A stretch of 64,000 nucleotides of DNA from the NCBI RefSeq assembly GCF_000226095.1, contig NC_016473.1:1240001-1304000 (forward strand), in the 5' to 3' direction. Made by a program: the position numbers and the translations under genes. The DNA is from Thermothelomyces thermophilus ATCC 42464 (taxonomy: Eukaryota > Ascomycota > Sordariomycetes > Sordariales > Chaetomiaceae). Under the pieces are notes generated by a model. It saw only the letters and a program-made list of their open reading frames with translations, made no database searches and was not told the DNA's origin. Shown piece by piece: positions 13,186 to 25,693 of this stretch. How positions within the stretch are numbered: the stretch's first letter is position 1; every line of letters starts with the position of its first letter.

Positions 13186-13967
13186 TTAATGATGTTGTGC
13201 ATGTCTTGAAGATGTATTTCCGGTACTTTGCAACAAACGCCTGGGAAGCATGGGAGGCTTTCCGTGTCACCCCGGTCGGTACCTGCCTAGGGGGGAAGAA
13301 CTTTGGCTCGCAACCATAGTACACTACACCACTGCCTCAGCACGCTAGAGTGGCTTGGCGGAGCATAAGATCGCCGTTTCCGTATCTACCGAGATGCGTA
13401 ATGCCCCAACAAAAATCGGGCCAAGGCGCAAACGGCATCACGCCGTCTGGTCACGAGATCCAAAGACGGTGTGAACTGCTCACTCGAGGTCTGATGATGG
13501 CAAGACCATATTGTAAGAGCAGTCACCGAATGTAAGCACCGAAAAAAGGGTTAAGGTAACCAGACCGTTTTGGAAATTCAGGTCAATTTGTCCCGTAAAC
13601 CCAAGTGACATTCCACAGGGAAGAAACCAACCGTCAAGTAACTTCATACACAAAAAGAAGAAAACCCGTGCTCAAGACGTAAGCATCTTGATGTTCCACG
13701 CCGTACATGTTCCACGCCGTACTACCCCCCGGACAGCTCCTCCATACCTAGGTATCAAGTGAAAAGCCCTCCATCGGACGCCAGTGGAAGAATAGCGCAA
13801 TAAAAAGAACAGTAGCAAACAGACAAACAGAATCCCATACACAGCGAGCGAACCATCGATCCAGTTCAACCGAAATCCCAGTCATACCCTCGCGGTCGAT
13901 TCTCGCGTCCATTCATCCCGTCCTATCCTTTACCGTGCCTCCTAGAACGCCGTATCGCCATCAGACA

Positions 13968-16771
13968 TCACATCGGAAATGGCCCATCCAGGCTATCCAG
14001 CACGAACCCATCTGTTGTCGTCACCGGCATTCCCAGGCCGCCCCTGAAATCCATCCCGGCAGCAGCGGTGCTACCGACACTGCCCATGTCATCGCTCGAG
14101 CTCAGCCCATCCTCGCTCAGGCTGACCACGCTGTGCGCCGTCGTCGCCGACCCAAAATCTCCGAGGTTGAAGCCCGTCAAATCCCACGAGTCCGGGGACC
14201 ACGGGTCGTTCGTCGTCGTTGGGGTCGCTGACACGGGCGCGTTCGCCGCTTCCGCAAGCGAAAGGCTGGGGCCCCCGTAAATGGCGTCGTACACGTTGAG
14301 ATGGCCGCCCTCGATAGAACCTAGGAGCGCTTCCCACTCGGCTGTCGAGACACTGGAGCCTTTCTGGAGCTGCGAGTACAGCTGCGCTTGTTGAGAGTGG
14401 TTGATTGATGGGTGCGACCCGCCGGCGCCACGGGAGTGCACGGGGGAGTCGGGCTGGGTTGGCGAGTCTACGTGGAGGTAGTCAATCGATTGGTGTTTGG
14501 TGTGTGGAGAAGCCGAAAGGCGCCCCAGCAGGGCTGCCTGTGCAGCGTGGGCTTGGCTCAGGGACAATCGGTGATCTCGCTGCGAGAGGGGAATCGACGG
14601 TCTTTGGCTGTCGAACGATCCTCGGGGACGCGGGTGTACTTGTTCCGTCCGGGGGTGGGTAGGATGCGGCATGGTCATTCTGCGCAGTTTTTCTTGCTGC
14701 ATCAGCAGATCGCTTTCGCTTATGCTAGCAGCGTTGTGGCGCCCGAGCGTCGCGTGCGGCTTGTTGGAGGCGCTGACCGAATGTCGCTGCGCTGGCGGAG
14801 CGGTGAGGCAGGCATCCGGGCTCTGCCTCGGGGGCGTCGGCAGGGACTGCGGTGGCGGCTCGTCGATGGTGACCAGCATCCGAGCAATGCGTTTGAGATC
14901 GTAACAGCCAGGCGCTTTGGCCTTATCTGCGGCCTTGATCACGTCGTTGACCAACTTCTCGTTGTCTTTCAGCAATTTGCTGTCCTGCTTCAAGCCCAGG
15001 GTCTGGTACAGTAGCACCATGCCGCAGAGAACCAGAGTGTCCGCCTTGTTAAGGCATAGGGAAAAGGACATGTTTCTTTCCTCGAGCAGCTGGATGATCT
15101 GAATGATGTGCTTGCTTGCCTCGCTGACCGCAATGAGCGCCGGAGCAGCCTTAGGCCCCAGACTGGAGGTCACCGCGGGCCTGAAGATAAGAGTACGGAT
15201 GTAGTAGTATGCAAGGGCCTACGCGTGTACTTGTTAGTCTTGTGGGGTTCCCGGCATCTGGGTAGGTCCATCACTTACCAGGATCGGTGACCTGCTGCCG
15301 GTCACGTCGGTCGATGGCTTGTCTTGCTTGAAAGTGAGTTTAAGGTGAGGAGGTAGCTTCTCGTACCAATCGTCGAGCTCCCCGGCAAGTACGGACATTT
15401 GCTGGAGCGAGAGCTCATGGGACGTGGCGGAGGGATAAATCTTCTCCAAGACCTTGCTCAAAATCCGGGCTCCCCGGAACAGGGCTAGCGCACTTGACAA
15501 GCGAGTAGCCTCGCCCGGAAGGCTCGGCTGAAAGCCTTTCTCGGTAACGTACTCGTCGTCGGTATCGGAGGGGAACTCAGTGTGGACGTCCTCCTCTTTG
15601 AGGAGCTTCGGGAGCCCGAGGATGGCAGCGGAGAAGCAGTCGAGAGTGTAGAGAGTCCAGAAGACTTTCTTCCGGGTCTCGATGGTGAGCACACCGAAGG
15701 AGAACCGTTTTTGGCTCTGGTGCAGTCCGAGTCGGAGTGAAAGTCCGACCGCGATTCCTTTGTAATGCTGCAGTCTCTTGTAATCGGCCCTGATCGCGCA
15801 GTAGATCAGTGCAAGCAACAGGCACTGCAGGGTCATCATGGTGTTGTCCATGAGGATCGCCTCCAAGGACCGCTGCCATTGCTGCTCGCAAGCCGCGATT
15901 TGTTGAAGATCTTGTTGCTCGCTTGATAGCGCTGCGATCCCGAAAACCAGATAGAGCTGGGTGAGCTTGTGGTTGTTCCTGATCTTTTCTGGATCCGCGA
16001 CGAATTCTTCATAGACGCGAAGGAAGGTAGGCTTGTGGAGGACTGGAAACAGAGGCGCCCACTCCTGGAAATAGACGTTGACGCATCTATCGGAGAATAG
16101 GCGCGGCGGTATCCTCATCGTTTGGCTAGGCGGTTTTGCCGTGAGAGGGTAGCATCCTTGGATGTGCAAGAACGCCTCGGGGTTGAAGTCGGAGCAAGAC
16201 TTCCCGTTCTCTTGCATTTTTCGCTTGAGGGATTCTAACACGACGGTTAGCTCCGAATCCCGAGATTTGATATAAGGTTCGACAAACCAATGAATCCGCG
16301 CCCGCTGGAGGCGCCCATGAAGTAAGAATCTGAGTTCTCGACGCCCAGCAACAACGGCGAGGCCTGGACGCGAAACGTGTCCTCCTTTGCCGGTGTGCCT
16401 GCATCCTTCTTCGCGTCGGCGGGGGGTTGGCTCTGGCACTTTTCGTTCTGCGACTGCCGATTGCCATGCATCCTCGAGAGCATGTCGATCTTCTCGTCCT
16501 TCTCATCCAACAAGTCCTTTAGCTCCCGGACCTCTGCTTCCAGCGCCCGTACACGCTCCTCCAACGATTCGGTGTAGCCCCGTGGGAAGGCACGGCGGCT
16601 TAATTTGTCGCTGGTGCGGCACTCGAAGCCGACGTTGGCGCACTGCGAGCAGGTGGGACGGATGCCATCGCAACGGATCTTCTTGCTGCGACACCTGTCG
16701 CAAGCCTGGGCGATGCGACTTTGTGAGCTGGTGCCCACCTTGATGACTTTCATGGGCAGTATTCCGGGCAT
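13968..16771 (-). CDS. facB: Zn2Cys6 transcription factor FacB/Cat8 (acetate and gluconeogenesis regulator)
   Basis: Three exons (minus): 16771-16288, 16234-15279, 15218-13968; introns of 53 and 60 nt; 896 residues, near the size of Aspergillus FacB. The binuclear zinc cluster is Cys24, 27, 34, 41, 44 and 51 (C-x2-C-x6-C-x6-C-x2-C-x6-C). It is followed by the linker [21 protein letters not shown], shortened here, that is shared by FacB and yeast Cat8, and a coiled coil at about residues 68-102. The middle carries the fungal-specific regulator domain (residues about 200-480: [20 protein letters not shown], then YFS/DCF helices). The C-terminal region is Ser/Pro-rich and ends in an acidic, activation-like segment ([19 protein letters not shown]). 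FacB/Cat8/Acu-15 activates acetyl-CoA synthetase, glyoxylate-cycle and gluconeogenic genes through CCG-type repeats. ATG 16771 opens MPGILPMKV; the frame above it lacks an ATG. Confidence 0.93.
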
Positions 16772-19225
16772 CTTGACGGTGTTCCTTGTCGCCTTCGTTA
16801 TCAAATAACTCGCATCCGCACGGCTGGACGGTTTGTCGCAATGACGGTGCAGAAGATACGGGGCACAGGCGGGTTACTTGGTGGCTTCGTGCCGGGATAA
16901 GGGACGCCCGAGGCGAAGGAGCGATGAAAGATCGCAGCGACCAGCCTTAGCGGTGCTCACACCCTCTGATAATCGTGACCAAGAAGCGTCGACCATGGAC
17001 TTTCCAAATCTGTGACAAGAAAGATGGTGTTGGCAAACTAGGGGAACACGAATAAAACCAGCAGTAGCAACGCGGAAAGGAAGCGACTTGGAGGGCGGGG
17101 CCAGTGGATTTTAAAGGACTCGGATGGCAGGCTACAGGGAGTGAGGGAAAATTGGCAAGCCAGGGCCAAGTGGCTCCCCTCGCAACGCGGAGTGCGCAGC
17201 AAATGCGTGGAGGAAAATTGGAAACGGCCGGTCAAGGCACTTGCCAGACATGGGACCGCTGCTAACCAGGGGATCTTCAAGTGTCAAGGAGTGGCCAGCG
17301 CTGATTGGCCAGCGAATCGAGTCGGTGACCCTGCCCACACGGCTTCCCGAATCAGTGACGCAGGAAAATCTGGGGAGAGCAGGGATTGGACTTTGTCAAC
17401 TTCTTCCCGCCCAGCTTTCACCTACCCGGTCTACACTGCTAAACTATAAAGTCACAACAAGCTGTGCAGCGATCTTATGCGGTGTCAATTGAAATCTTAT
17501 TTCAGTAGGTGCGTTTCCCTCCAAAATACCTCAGATTTAGGTTGGTTGCGATTTTGCATTGCCGCTTGCATGCATCTGCTGACTTTTGAACGTCGAACTT
17601 TTGCCTCCGCCTCCGATCACGGTCGACAGAGCACCACTGTACATATGGTACAGTACATTACCTGTATGTACTGTACGCTGCAGTAGAGTACTCAGCACCG
17701 CAGTCTTGACGGGAAATCCCGTTGCAGAATGGGCAGTACAGCTACACACACGCTCAACAAAAGTGGCATCATATAGTTGAGGACCAGACTCAGGGGGCTG
17801 GCTATGACTCGCAAGTCGCCAGGTACATACAAAGGTACGTGGAGGTACCGTATGTGCCGCGTTTCATCATGAGGCGAGAACGCTCGAACCAGGCAAATCG
17901 CCAACGACAGCCACTGTTGTACATATCGCAGTACATCATGTCATCAGCGCAAACCTACCTGGTACCTACGACCCATTACGGCACGTGGCGACCAGAGACT
18001 TGTAGTCGGCTTCTTAACCTCGTAGCGTCCGGACACCTATTGTAGGTCTGTCGTCAAGGACCGAAAAATGACATAAGGAGAGGAGCAGGCGATGTTGTAA
18101 CCGGTAGTTCAGGAAGGTTGCATTCTACACTGGCCGCAGCAATACCGATCTGAACACAAAGACCGGGAAAAAACTCTGCGCTGTAAGCACCTCCGGGCGC
18201 TGTAACTACGCACTGTACAACATCTTGACCGCGGCTTGACCGCGGCATTCGATGCTGATGACGGCGCATACCTCCTGACTTGGCGGGCAATGAGTAAGAG
18301 AGAAAAATTTTTCGGAAACCCCCGGCCGTCGTTGACAACGAATCAGCGAGCGTTTGGCAGCCCCTAGTGTACAGCCGTATTAGGGCTTCCTGCTCCTTGG
18401 GAGAAACAATGGACATGACGGTTTCAATTCACCGCTGCTTCTTCTCGGGCCTCCTGCGACAAGCAACGACCCCAAATCGAACGAAGACCGCATTGGAAAC
18501 CTAGTTGGCAGCCTTGTCCGTGGCACCTCGATCGAGACGGGACGTCTTCTTGTGGTGCCCTGGCATCTAAACGTAGCCCTGCAGAACACGAGGAGAAGGA
18601 CCTGGAACGTACATGTTACCCAAGGCAGCATACATCGGTACAAACATACACGATCGAGCAGATGAGCATTTAGAAACCAGTTACCAGTACGTCCGTACAC
18701 GCAATCGCCTCTTTGCTGATAGTACCGCTTGGTTGGATGGTCACTGACGCCCCGTCCTTCCCCAGCAAGGAAAGGCCAGCCATCTCCACAGATCTGACAA
18801 TTCCGGGGTGCATTAAAACCAAGCCCATCATCATTGATCGCTCCGGTTCTTCGCGATACCCCAACTTCCCCGCATTCTTGGAATGCGAGCACGAATGCGG
18901 AGGCTCACGTTGCGCACCCATCCTTCGGTAAATTCCGGCAGATATGGTCCCTTGTCATGGGACGATACGCACTGCATTCTCCGCAGGAGCTACGAGTGAA
19001 TTCTGCAGTCTTTAGCGAGATCGACCATGTCGCCCATCTTCCTGCTTTCCGTCTCTTACTATGTACACTGCACACTTTAAAGTGGCGTCCCGTAGTGTAT
19101 AATCGGCTCCTGGGACCATCAGATGCGGTTCACGAGCAAGACTTGGTTGACATTGCACGCGAGTGGTGGCAAGAATCGAAGAAAGACGAGAATTACTCGA
19201 GGTGTCTCACATCCAAGCGAAACGA
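16772..19225. other. Intergenic, facB promoter side
   Basis: 2.45 kb between divergently unrelated units. The first kilobase is presumably the facB upstream region. An 11-base-arm hairpin lies at 17648-17676. Minus-strand open frames at 18054-18921 have some coding-like composition (for example a cysteine pair CQICGDG) but I recognise no family and no convincing ATG, so they are left unannotated. Confidence 0.45.
17648..17676. repeat. 11-base-arm inverted repeat
   Basis: GTACAGTACAT (17648-17658) and ATGTACTGTAC (17666-17676) are perfect inverted copies separated by seven bases. Same GTAC-rich style as the other intergenic palindromes in the window. Confidence 0.75.
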
Positions 19226-20993
19226 TCAGCTGAAATCCTCTGGCTCATTGGACGCCTCCTCGCTCGCCAGACCCGATTCGGCAGCTTCCTTCAGCCCGAG
19301 ATAAGCCACCACGTTTTCGTCAGTCAGTAGTAAGCTTCTCTGCGCCAAGACATGGATAGTCAGTTTCATGCTTCCCACGTGCAGTATAAAAGTGTGGGCG
19401 CGCTAGCTAGACCCGATCTGTGCGATCCTGCATGCGAGCGCCTCGTCGTGGTCTACAACCAACACACACAATAATACACCACTAGTGTAGTGTAGTGTAG
19501 TGTGCACAGATGCACAGCCCAGCTTTACGGTACGACACTTACCTCGCGGTCCAGCACTGTAATGGCGTCTTCGAGAATATTCGCCTCAATGTCGCGCAAC
19601 GTCGCCGCAGCCCTGACGCAATCTTCCCTCAGCCGGGGAGCAGTAGCGTCTTCTTGTTCTCCGTTCAGAACCGGAACTGGGATAGCGGGAGCCGAGCGAA
19701 GCCGCTCGAGCTGCGCCCGCAACGCCTCCTCGACAACGGTGACGACACGCAGCCTCAGAACGGCCGCGAGGGGGTGTGTCCGGACCAGCGTCTCGAAGTC
19801 GCGTGTACGCTCCGTGACGTCCTCGTCCTGCCAGAAGACGCGCAGCTGCTGCTCCCCGTCCGTCTGCTGCAGGACGCGGAATTCAAGCCCGTCTTCCTCA
19901 TTGACGCACATGAGATACGCGAATGGGCTTGTCCACCGGGTGGGGGCCAAGGTCCCTTCGCCGGCACCCGTGCTCTCCCCTCTACCCCGCGACACGTGGA
20001 TTCTGGGCGGCTCCCCGAATGCGACAAGCTTCGCCTTGGCGAGCGGGTCGTCGGGAAAAGGGGCCAACGGTAGCACCAGGCTGTTGATCGCCGTCTCCCG
20101 GTCGATGAAACCGTAACTGAAGAGCATCTCTGCGGCGGACTTAGCGTCGCCGTAGTTGATGGTGATTTCGTCGCCTCGCGAGATGGTGGTCCCCGGCCGC
20201 AGCCGCAGGACCACCTCGTCTCTGGGGTTCTCGTCGTAGTAAGCTGAGGGCGTGGCTGAGTGATTGATCATGTCGATGCAGGGGACCATGGATTCCCCGG
20301 ATCTTGGCAGCTCAAGGCAGCGGGAGCGATACAGCGCGTCGAGACGGATCCAGTCCATAAAGCTGACAGCCGAGGCGCCTTCCGCGCCCCAGAGTAGGTC
20401 ATTCCAGCCGACAATGTCAGACGATTTTTCCCTGACAAGGCCGAACTCGGCATCCAGAGCCGAGATCTTGGCATCGACGGCCGTTTCGAGGGAAGTGCCG
20501 CGTAGGAGAAGCCTCTCCTCTTCAGTCCATAGCGTAGGGACTGGGACAGTCTCGGGCAGGAACTTGAGGTACTCGGTCCAAGGGTTAGACACACCCACGG
20601 CGGGATGGCTGGATCGGGAAGCCAGCACCGTCTGAACGAGGAGGAACAAAAGCGCGTCGGTTCGTGTGGACTGCAAGGTAAGGTCAAATTCAACTCGCCG
20701 TCCTTGCGACAGGTTACGGTACCTACACCATGGCCAACCGCATCCAGAAGTTGCCTGAAATTCTTGTCTTCCTTGGCGTACTCGCTGACGGCTTCGGCGT
20801 TGAGGACGAGGGCGTGTGGAACGGCGAGCAGAGTCGGGCTGTCGGTCGTGTCATCAGTGACGCTCAGATCCGTTCCAGACACCATTCCGTAGCCCTTTCT
20901 CTCAGTGCGAGTGACTTTGACATCGTGAAACACCACATCATTGAGGCGGGCCCAGGCCGGGAGGCCTTCAATTGGAAGAGTTTGCCGACGCAT
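19226..20993 (-). CDS. SET-domain protein lysine methyltransferase (Rkm/SETD6/LSMT type)
   Basis: Three exons (minus): 20993-20727, 20670-19543, 19339-19226, all phase 0; 502 residues. The split SET domain runs from about residue 20 to 290. The N-terminal GYGMVSGTDL resembles the G-x-G cofactor loop; INHS in CIDMINHSATPSAYY and GDEITINYGD are the C-terminal SET motifs that bind S-adenosylmethionine and the target lysine; FSYGFID follows. The second half (from about 300) looks like the Rubisco-LSMT substrate-binding domain seen in fungal Rkm enzymes that methylate ribosomal proteins. Which substrate this one has cannot be told from sequence. Intron 1 is 56 nt; intron 2 is 203 nt and carries a GTGTA repeat. 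The last exon supplies the acidic C terminus ending EPEDFS. Start is ATG 20993. Confidence 0.85.
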
Positions 20994-22404
20994 CTGACAT
21001 GCTAAAATTTAAATGTTTGGAGACCATGGAAGGCAGCTACCGAAGTGCCTGCCTTGAAATGTTCAGTGACCTCTTCTCGCTCGCACTGTCCCTCCGTTCT
21101 TATCGCTTATCGCAAGGAGCGGGGCGCTCAATTGAGACTCGGATTCGCACCCTAAATCTGTATGACAATCGCCCTGCTTAGACGCTGCTTAGACGCCTTG
21201 GAGCATGAGCATATACAGCTTGCTCAGAGTGTACTTTACATCTAGCCGTTTAGGAAAAGGGAAATTGCGTGTACCATCAACGTCTTTAAGAAGAACAGTT
21301 TTAGGTGAGGTGGCCTTCTTGAGAACTGAGCCACCGTTTGTAAAAGGTTTCCATCTCTACCTTAGGTAAAGGGCTGTTCAATACACCAAGTCTGCTATCT
21401 CCTTTCAGGTGAACCGAATAGCAAGACTTGATGCTGACATGGATTTAGTCCTTTCGAGCCCGAAAGAACTGGTTTATCAATCCCCAGCAGTATTAGGTTC
21501 TCAGTGTTTCCTTATCGCAGTTTCAATCTAATATAACCTAGCCACCGGACCTACAAGCCAACAGCCTGAATATGTCAAAACTGCCTGCTGTTTCCTTCCA
21601 AATTTGCAACCTATTCCCACAAACTTGACCACATGCCACATCCGGAATCGTCCTTGTCACCGTCACAGTTGGAGGATTGCAGAGCGGAGAATCGAACGTC
21701 TAGCCAAGGGAACTCCGTTAGATTCTAATTAGGCATTGGCCGAGAGAGACTGTTTTACCTAGCTATAACAGACGAACGCCCACCGTGCAAAATGCAACCG
21801 TAGCCAAGGAAGCTCTGACGAAGCTGGCAGCGACAAATAAAATCAAGGGCTCCATTAAGCAGATCTTTGCTCTTCAACCAAGAAAAGCACTATTACTAAC
21901 ATATTAAGGCGTGGTTGTATGGGCTCAACTCCGGTCTTGTCCTCTCATCGTGTTGCTGACCTAGGCATCTTTTTCCCTCACCTTCTTTTCATCTCTATCG
22001 CTCCCTCGGTTTTACACTCCACTATTCCTATTTTTTTTTCTTTTTTGAGCCCTGGGGGGAAAGAGACGAGAGGAGGAGAACGGGGGTTGAGACGTGAATT
22101 GTGATCAACACAGGGTTAGGGTTCACAGCGTGAAGCAAAATGATGCGACGCATTTGGGGATTCACGATTTCACTTCGCAACGTGATCAAGACGAAATTAG
22201 CGACTACTGGTCTGTAGGGGTGAGGTGTGTTCTGATGTGTTGGTATCAAGTTGTTCGGATATTCGTTTTGTGTGAACAACTTACCAAAGGCGATTCTCAA
22301 CGACTGACATCAGTGTCCGCAGGCAGTTTGTAGAGCTCCACCCCGCAAACCCTCGGGATCTGGCTTGGGCAACAGAAGAGCAAACGACCCGAGCAGCAAT
22401 AAAG
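20994..22404. other. Divergent intergenic region, SET gene and translin promoters
   Basis: 1.4 kb between minus-strand SET gene and plus-strand translin. It is less GC-rich than its surroundings (21200-21900). GGGTTAGGGTT, a telobox-like element, lies at 22113-22123, about 280 bases before the translin start. No gene seen. Confidence 0.5.
22113..22123 (+). promoter_or_regulatory. Telobox-like element upstream of translin
   Basis: GGGTTAGGGTT, two near-complete telomeric units, about 280 bases upstream of the translin ATG. In fungi and plants such short TTAGGG elements in promoters are bound by Myb-type telomere-repeat factors. The role here is inferred from position only. Confidence 0.45.
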
Positions 22405-23351
22405 ATGGCGCCCCCAATGATCGATCCCTCGCTGTTTGACCAGCTCAAGTCTAAGATTGAGGAGGATACCAGCATCCGAAAGGAACTGGACCAAATCGTC
22501 GATGACCTGAACCAGCATGTCTCGTTTACCCAGGGCGTGCTTTCGCGGATACACTCGACGCCGCGGTCAAAGTGTCAGTCTCGAACCTTGTTTCTCCTGA
22601 AGCTCTCTGCCCTCGCTCTCTCGTTCCTGAGACTAACGAAAGACAGACGCAAGCCTGCTTGGTCAGGTGCAGGACGGCATCAACAAGGAGATCGAGACCG
22701 TCGGCAAGCTGGCGGCGTTTGCGTCTCAGTACCCGTACTACAAGTGAGTGCGGCAATGGCCTCGTGCGACGCAAAGGACGTGGTGGTGTTCTGGCGCTGA
22801 CCATGTCGCATTGCGGGGAAGGTATAACCACAAATGGTCGCGTACGGTCCAGGATGCCATCTCCACGGTCATACTCTGTGCCTGGCTGGGTGGCTTGTCG
22901 ACCGAGTCGAAGCCGGGTGAGCTCGGTCGTCTGTTGACCCTGGAGGATGTTGGACAGGTCTTCAACGGTGCGGCTTACCCTGCTCTCTATCCCTTTCCCT
23001 ATAGGCCCCTCTGTTTTGACGATCACGACTGATGGCTCCCCAGTGCCCGTGAACCTCAAGGACCGGGACGCGTTCCACATCACCATCGAAGAGTACCTTC
23101 TGGGCTTGATCGCCGTGATCGATGAGCTCAGCCGGCTGGCAGTCAACTCGGTTACGCTGGGGGACAATGCCATGGCCGTGCAGATCAGCGGGTTCATCAA
23201 GGACCTGCATGCTGGATTCCAGGTCCTGAACCTCAAGAACGACATTCTGAGGAAGCGGGTGGACTCGATCAAGTATGCCGTCAAGAAGGTCGAGGATGTG
23301 GTTTACGACTTGTCGCTGCGCAACTTGATCCCGGCACAGGACGCTCAGTGA
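22405..23351 (+). CDS. tsn: Translin
   Basis: Four exons: 22405-22573, 22647-22743, 22822-22967, 23044-23351; introns 73, 78 and 76 nt; 239 residues, the usual length of translin (human 228). It is all-helical throughout: FDQLKSKIEEDTSIRKELDQIVDDLNQHVSFTQGVL matches the family N terminus, and VDSIKYAVKKVEDVVYDLSLRNL matches the C-terminal motif. Translin forms octamers, binds RNA and single-stranded DNA, and with Trax makes the C3PO RNase that removes passenger strands and tRNA leaders. The first exon junction uses an unusual GTCAGT donor; with it the frame reads SKYASLLGQV as in homologues. ATG 22405 is the first in frame. Confidence 0.93.
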
Positions 23352-23758
23352 GGGGCTTGCGAGCCCGGATTTTGTATTATGAAGCTACAGAATTACTCAA
23401 CTTTTCATTTGGCATTCTCTTTACTTTTCCCCCTCTGCCGGCATTGACCTGAGAGGAAGAAAACCCCCTTTGTCGTTGGCTTGGGCTGGGTCCGAGATGA
23501 GGCAATGTTAGGGTTAGGGTCCAATGCCGAGCATGCCGAGTCAAAGCGAACCTCTTTAATTACCGAGGACATCGTCAACTTAATTCCAAAGTGCATAGAG
23601 AGATATCCACCCGGGTTTCGATTACTTTGCGAGTCGGCCCTCCGTGCCCTCCGTCCGCTTTGCAAGCTCGGCACCACCACCACCACCACCACCACAACAA
23701 CAACAACGTCAACAACAACAACATCACCATCCCCGCGCGTGCACCACACGCGCCCCCG
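23352..23758. other. Short intergenic region, translin 3' end and GPI11 promoter
   Basis: Contains GTTAGGGTTAGGGT at 23507-23520, a second telobox-like element, 240 bases before the GPI11 start, and CACCAC/AACAAC repeats (23674-23725) just upstream of the start. No gene. Confidence 0.6.
23507..23520 (+). promoter_or_regulatory. Telobox (two TTAGGG units) upstream of GPI11
   Basis: GTTAGGGTTAGGGT holds two complete vertebrate/fungal-type telomere units in the GPI11 upstream region. Too short for a chromosome-fusion scar; a promoter element is more likely. Confidence 0.5.
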
Positions 23759-24806
23759 ATGCTCCTCGCCGACCCGGTAACGAGCATGTCGTCCGCCCTC
23801 GTCAAAGGCGCCGCGGCGCAGGCGCAAGCGCAAGCGCAAGCGGCCTTCGCCAAGTCGGCATCGCTCGCGCCCCGGACGACGCTGCGTCCCGTGCAGATCC
23901 GGCAGACCCCGCTCGCCCAGACGGCGCGCCACGCGCTCCCCGCCCTGCTGGCCGGTCTCTTCGCCCTGCGCTTCCGCGCCCTCGTCGCCGACCCCGTCTC
24001 GACCATGGCCACCACCACCCTGCCGCTCACCGCCGCGCTGCAGGTCGCCTACGCCGTCTGGTGCCTGCCCGCTCCGGGGGGCCCGGGTACCGCTGCTGCT
24101 GGTTCTGCGGCGGGGGCTGGAGCACATGCAGCAGGAGGAGGAGGAGGAGGAGGAGCGGCAGGAGCTGCAGGAACGGCAGGAACAGCAGCAGCAAAGGCGG
24201 GGCGGAAGCAGAGGCCCGGGGAGAGCAGCCTTAGGAAGAGAGGGGCGGCGGAGAGCAGCGGGTCGAGTGCCGTTACTGTGCGTAACATGAAGTTCCTCTC
24301 TTTCCCCTTCTATTTTTCTATCCTCCTGCCTACTTCCGGCCCTCCATCCCCCAGAGTTTCCCGGGATATGGCGACTTTTGGCGAGCTAACCAAGGTGTTA
24401 CTATGTTGTTCAGACCGCGGTCCTCTCGCTGATCCTTTCGCTCCTCGTCACGCCCTTCCTCTACGTCGCCATGATCCTCTTCGGCGCGCCCTTCCTCACG
24501 CACGCCGCGCACACTTTCCTCTGCGCCGCGCACCTGGCCGTGCTGGTGCTGCTCCCGCTCTTCTACGTCCACGGCGTGGACGGCTCCGCCTGGGCGGTCG
24601 TCGGCGGCTTCGGTGCGCCCCTGGACGAGACCTTTGGCGGGCTCGTCGGCGGGCTGGTCGGCGCCTGGCTCGGTGCCGTGCCGATCCCGCTCGACTGGGA
24701 TTGCGACTGGCAGAAGTGGCCCGTCACCATCATGTGCGGCTTGTATGGCGGCTATGTGCTCGGCCGCGTCATTGGGGGCACGCTTGCTTGGGGAAAGAGC
24801 TTCTAG
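23759..24806 (+). CDS. gpi11: Gpi11/PIG-F, GPI-anchor ethanolamine-phosphate transfer subunit
   Basis: Two exons, 23759-24277 and 24414-24806, 303 residues. PIG-F/Gpi11 is an ER membrane protein that partners Gpi7 and Gpi13 to add phosphoethanolamine to the GPI precursor. The N-terminal half has TM-like segments (ALPALLAGLFALRF, LTAALQVAYAVW) and then a long Ala/Gly and basic linker with an AGG repeat. Exon 2 carries at least four hydrophobic segments and the family signature near the end: PIPLDWDCDWQKWPV followed by CGLYGGYVLG. The 136-nt intron has a GTGCGT donor, GAGCTAAC branch site and TTCAG, phase 0. ATG 23759 (MLLADPVT) was preferred; ATG 23786 (MSSALVKG) nine codons downstream is a possible alternative. 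Confidence 0.9.
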
Positions 24807-25693
24807 AAGGAAGGAAAGAAAATACTGGTGGTGTATGAATAATCGTGTGTGAATATTGGTCCGTGAAGGGACCGAGGAGGCGTTGAGATACCCTTAGACT
24901 CGCATCGGAGGAGACGGGCGTAGTAGGATGGGTTCTTTTGGGGAAGCGCACACTTGTGAAAGCTGCAAGCCTCGTTTGGCAATGGATTCTATCGACCTCT
25001 TCGACGAATTATTGGTCAATTACTACGTATGCACAAGATACGAGTTTCCACACTGAGAACCACTTGCCCCGGACCGGGCTGTGTGCCCACCCCGGCTCCT
25101 TCATGAGCTCGAGGATTTGGGCCGCGCATCGACAAGCCCAGGGCCTTTGGGGACTCTGCGAGATCGACACCGGCACCAAGGACGCGACCGCCCTTACCTA
25201 CAGATTCTCCTTGAAGATTGCAGATCCTCCGTCCCCGCGGGGACGGCAAAGGCTCTTGATGAACGGAGTTGAACCCGAAGGGTTCCGTAGCCCGCCAACT
25301 CTCTCGGACTGGAGGAGAGGCGAGTGAGTGAGCGAGTGAGTGAGTGAGTGAGTGAGTTTTTGCTGCCTGTCTTACGCCCCGACTCTTGCTGTGTTCTACA
25401 AGTACGGCGCAGGGCCGCATATTCCGCTCTGCTACGACTTGCGCGCTCGGCATACATTCACCCATGACCGGCCCCACTCATCCCGAACCCTTCGGGGCGT
25501 CCGATACCGCATCTGTGGATCGGGAATAAGCTCCGGATTTGATTCCGATAATTCCAACAGCCGACCCGACGACAACTCAACATGAACCGGACACCACACT
25601 CCCCCGCCCTTTGAAACTCAATTTCCGAGGCGCCGCTGTTCCGAATCTCCCCAGTCCTTTTCTCGATCCGACCGCGCCCGGGGAGCAGCTTCA
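24807..25693. other. Intergenic with a GAGT repeat
   Basis: A TGAG/AGTG tetranucleotide run lies at about 25321-25357. Minus-strand open frames across 25016-25778 look like shadows of repeat-rich sequence. The last 100 bases are the carrier gene's 5' leader. No gene. Confidence 0.5.

Larger units (their letters stand above)
11243..13967. other. Gene-poor intergenic stretch
   Basis: 2.7 kb between the Pgc1-like promoter and the 3' end of facB. It holds a strong TGTATGTA/TACATACA hairpin (12135-12169), single TACGGATTAC and TACGGAGTA motifs (12215, 12842), and an AT-rich island (about 13105-13185). Open frames are present on both strands but none reads like a known protein. Confidence 0.5.

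Noticed and set aside
23507-23520. Interstitial telomere scar
   Set aside because: Only two units, in a promoter, like the others near rpl22 and translin. A regulatory telobox is simpler.
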